NCBI GenBank assembly: GCA_018895675.1
Contig: JAHIOG010000653.1
Span: 1 to 6,926, forward strand
Origin: a bacterium
GTDB taxonomy: Bacteria > Fidelibacterota > UBA2242
DNA: 6,926 nt
Direction of reading: 5' to 3'
A model generated the notes under the pieces. That model saw only the letters and a program-made list of their open reading frames with translations, was not told the origin of the DNA and searched no databases. This document shows, in pieces, positions 5,958 to 6,926 of this stretch. Position 1 is the stretch's first letter, and each line of letters starts with the position of its first letter. Position numbers and translations under genes: made by a program.

Positions 5958-6009
5958 AAAATGCCCCAAGGGGACGCCTTTGGCGCAAATAGCCCCTTCG
6001 GGGCAATTT
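5958..6009. repeat. GC-rich composite palindromic element in the four-helix-bundle gene
   Basis: The ends AAAATGCCCC (5958-5967) and GGGGCAATTT (6000-6009) form a 10-bp inverted repeat with one mismatch. Nested inside are GCCCC-TTC-GGGGC (5992-6004) and a minus-strand 22-bp repeat (5963-5984). Base composition is far more GC-rich than the surroundings. It supplies the premature stop of the gene. Confidence 0.75.
5963..5984 (-). repeat. 22-bp hairpin repeat, copy F (minus strand)
   Basis: On the minus strand, stem 1 is GCC/GGC with loop AAA; stem 2 is GTCCC/GGGGC with loop CTT and all five pairs possible (one G-T). It is closest to copy C, with which it shares the loop AAA and the ending GGGGC. 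Its different bases with preserved pairing support a shared structure. Confidence 0.65.
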
Positions 6010-6217
6010 ATGACTAAAATCTGCTTTACTTTCAGCGGCTCTGGCTTCTTCGTAGTTTGCTCCACAAGAAGTTGCGGAGCGCAATAACTGTTTACTTATA
6101 TGTTTGCCTTGATAACTATTTCCAAGGCTTTTTACCAAAATAATAATCGATGCAGCATAATCTAAAAATCTATCAGATAATTCTTCAGAATTCACAGCAC
6201 ACCTTCTTAATTTGCAA

Positions 6218-6238
6218 TTTGATATTTGATATTTGAAA
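6218..6238. repeat. 7-bp tandem repeat
   Basis: TTTGATA, TTTGATA and TTTGAAA follow one another; TTTGCAA at 6211-6217 may be a fourth unit. It lies just upstream of the four-helix-bundle gene. Confidence 0.7.
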
Positions 6239-6312
6239 TTTTCAGGGTCTCTTTCATCGTTCGTTGTTTCGATGCCTCGGGATGATAGTTATTATGATTA
6301 ATAATGTGTTTA

Positions 6313-6870
6313 TTACCTGTTAAAATTTACGAAAAACGTCTGTGCAATAAAACCGGCGATAGGGGGGAAGAAAAAAGTCGATGCCAGCCGGATAAGGGTG
6401 AATTTCCAGCCGAGAATACCGAATTCCATCGGTAAGCGAGCCACCGCCCAGAGTGACCAACTGGTCAGAAAAGCCACCATAGTCCCCACACCGGCGCCGG
6501 ATTTCAGTAAACCGGCAATGATTGGATAACTGACATAGGGACCTCCGGGCGTCAATCCCCCGGCAATCGTTCCGATCATTATTCCGCGGAAGCCCGATTC
6601 CGCGCCTACCCATTTGTTTAGCAAATCCTGAGGAAGGAGCGCCTGGATCATCCCGGCCACCACAAAGGCAAAAATCAACAATGGTAAGACCTGGATCGTC
6701 ATAGTTAAAGCCGATTGCATACCGGTGATGTGCAAGCTGTCGCCTTTTCTATATCCGATAAACACTAAAATCAATGCTATGGACGCCATGATAATGGTAG
6801 GAACAAGCATTTGCTTTCCTTTCTTTTTGCTCTTAACAACCGGAATATTTTGTAAATCTTTTGTTTTCAT
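6313..6870 (-). CDS. Half-size permease of the ArsP_1 / DUF318 type
   Basis: An inner-membrane protein of 185 residues with a lysine-rich cytoplasmic head (MKTKDLQNIPVVKSKKKGKQ) and about five hydrophobic segments. The first is LVPTIIMASIALILVFIGY (about 22-40); others begin near 53, 95, 120 and 150. The glycine-rich GTIAGGLTPGGPYVSYP motif is typical of predicted permeases of the ArsP_1 group. Full-length members have about 300 residues or more with two related halves; this one is a single half, a known variant, and may work as a dimer or with a partner outside the window. Substrate unknown. The ATG at 6870 is chosen because the basic head reads naturally into the first membrane segment. The ATG at 6810 has a better Shine-Dalgarno (AAAGGA) and would give 165 residues. 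The frame stays open to the window edge, with a TTG at 6906. Confidence 0.8.
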   Translation of the reverse strand: MKTKDLQNIPVVKSKKKGKQMLVPTIIMASIALILVFIGYRKGDSLHITGMQSALTMTIQVLPLLIFAFVVAGMIQALLPQDLLNKWVGAESGFRGIMIGTIAGGLTPGGPYVSYPIIAGLLKSGAGVGTMVAFLTSWSLWAVARLPMEFGILGWKFTLIRLASTFFFPPIAGFIAQTFFVNFNR

Positions 6871-6926
6871 GCCTGGTAAAATGCTATAATTGTCCGAAAG
6901 ATACAAAATAAAAGTAAAAAAGAAAA

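Larger units (their letters stand above)
5956..6195 (-). pseudogene. Four-helix-bundle (23S rRNA IVP / S23-type) protein, truncated
   Basis: The N-terminal half has the family pattern: helix 1 with LSDRFLDYAASIIILVKSL, then GKHISKQLLRSATSCGANYEEARAAESKADFSHKL. These small proteins are named for their presence in intervening sequences of 23S rRNA but are widespread elsewhere; their role is unknown. Normal length is about 115-125 residues. Here homology stops at residue 64-65, and the last 15 codons are translated from a GC-rich palindromic repeat ending in TGA, so helices 3-4 are lost. The start is GTG at 6195, supported by AAGAAGGTG a few nt upstream; an ATG is not available. It lies on the same strand as the permease upstream. 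Probably inactive. Confidence 0.8.

Noticed and set aside
6861..6889. Plus-strand promoter TTGTTT-18-TATAAT
   Set aside because: TTGTTT lies within the permease coding sequence as annotated here (to 6870), TATAAT lies just upstream of that start, and no plus-strand gene is seen before the window ends; one good -10 in AT-rich DNA is weak evidence.

Overview
The window reads as a piece of chromosome from an uncultured bacterium. It has moderate-to-low GC, AT-rich intergenic DNA, good Shine-Dalgarno sites (AAGGA, GGAGG, GAGG) and scattered palindromic micro-repeats. No gene fixes the phylum. The mix of an integron integrase, an M20C dipeptidase, an ornithine aminotransferase and a 23S-IVP-type four-helix-bundle protein fits an environmental Gram-negative-type bacterium. 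No rRNA, tRNA or CRISPR was seen.

Layout. 1-181 is the AT-rich upstream region of an integron integrase gene, with a first 22-bp repeat. 182-1252 (+) is the intI gene itself, cut into four frame-shifted pieces by three 22-bp insertions. 1253-1591 has no supportable gene. 1592-3052 (-) is an intact pepD (aminoacyl-histidine dipeptidase). 3092-3220 (-) is a stranded copy of the 3' end of rocD. 3221-4483 (-) is foreign DNA holding a C-terminally truncated AlbA_2/HATPase protein and the C-terminal stub of a DUF3883 protein. 4446-5669 (-) is the main rocD, whose natural tail has been replaced. 5670-5955 is intergenic and holds tandem micro-repeats and another 22-bp repeat. 5956-6195 (-) is a four-helix-bundle gene cut short by a GC-rich palindromic repeat. 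6313-6870 (-) is a half-size ArsP/DUF318-type permease.

Main observation. At least six copies of a very small repeat, each exactly 22 bp, lie in the window. Each can be read as a 3-bp stem, a 3-nt loop, then a 5-bp stem with a 3-nt loop. The stems vary in a compensatory way between copies (first stem CTC/GAG, GTC/GAC or GCC/GGC; second stem ATCTC/GAGAT, ATCCC/GGGAT or GTCCC/GGGGC). Three copies sit inside intI, each shifting the frame by +1. Removing exactly 22 nt at each place restores one uninterrupted 334-residue IntI with every catalytic residue and no other lesion. This looks like a tiny mobile or dispersed repeat caught inserting into coding DNA. Whether the gene is simply dead, or the insertions are bypassed or removed during expression, cannot be told from sequence.

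Second observation. The rocD 3' end is present twice as a 112-bp direct repeat (3110-3221 and 4485-4596, 103 of 112 identical by eye). The repeats flank foreign DNA that is truncated at both ends and carries defence-island-type domains.
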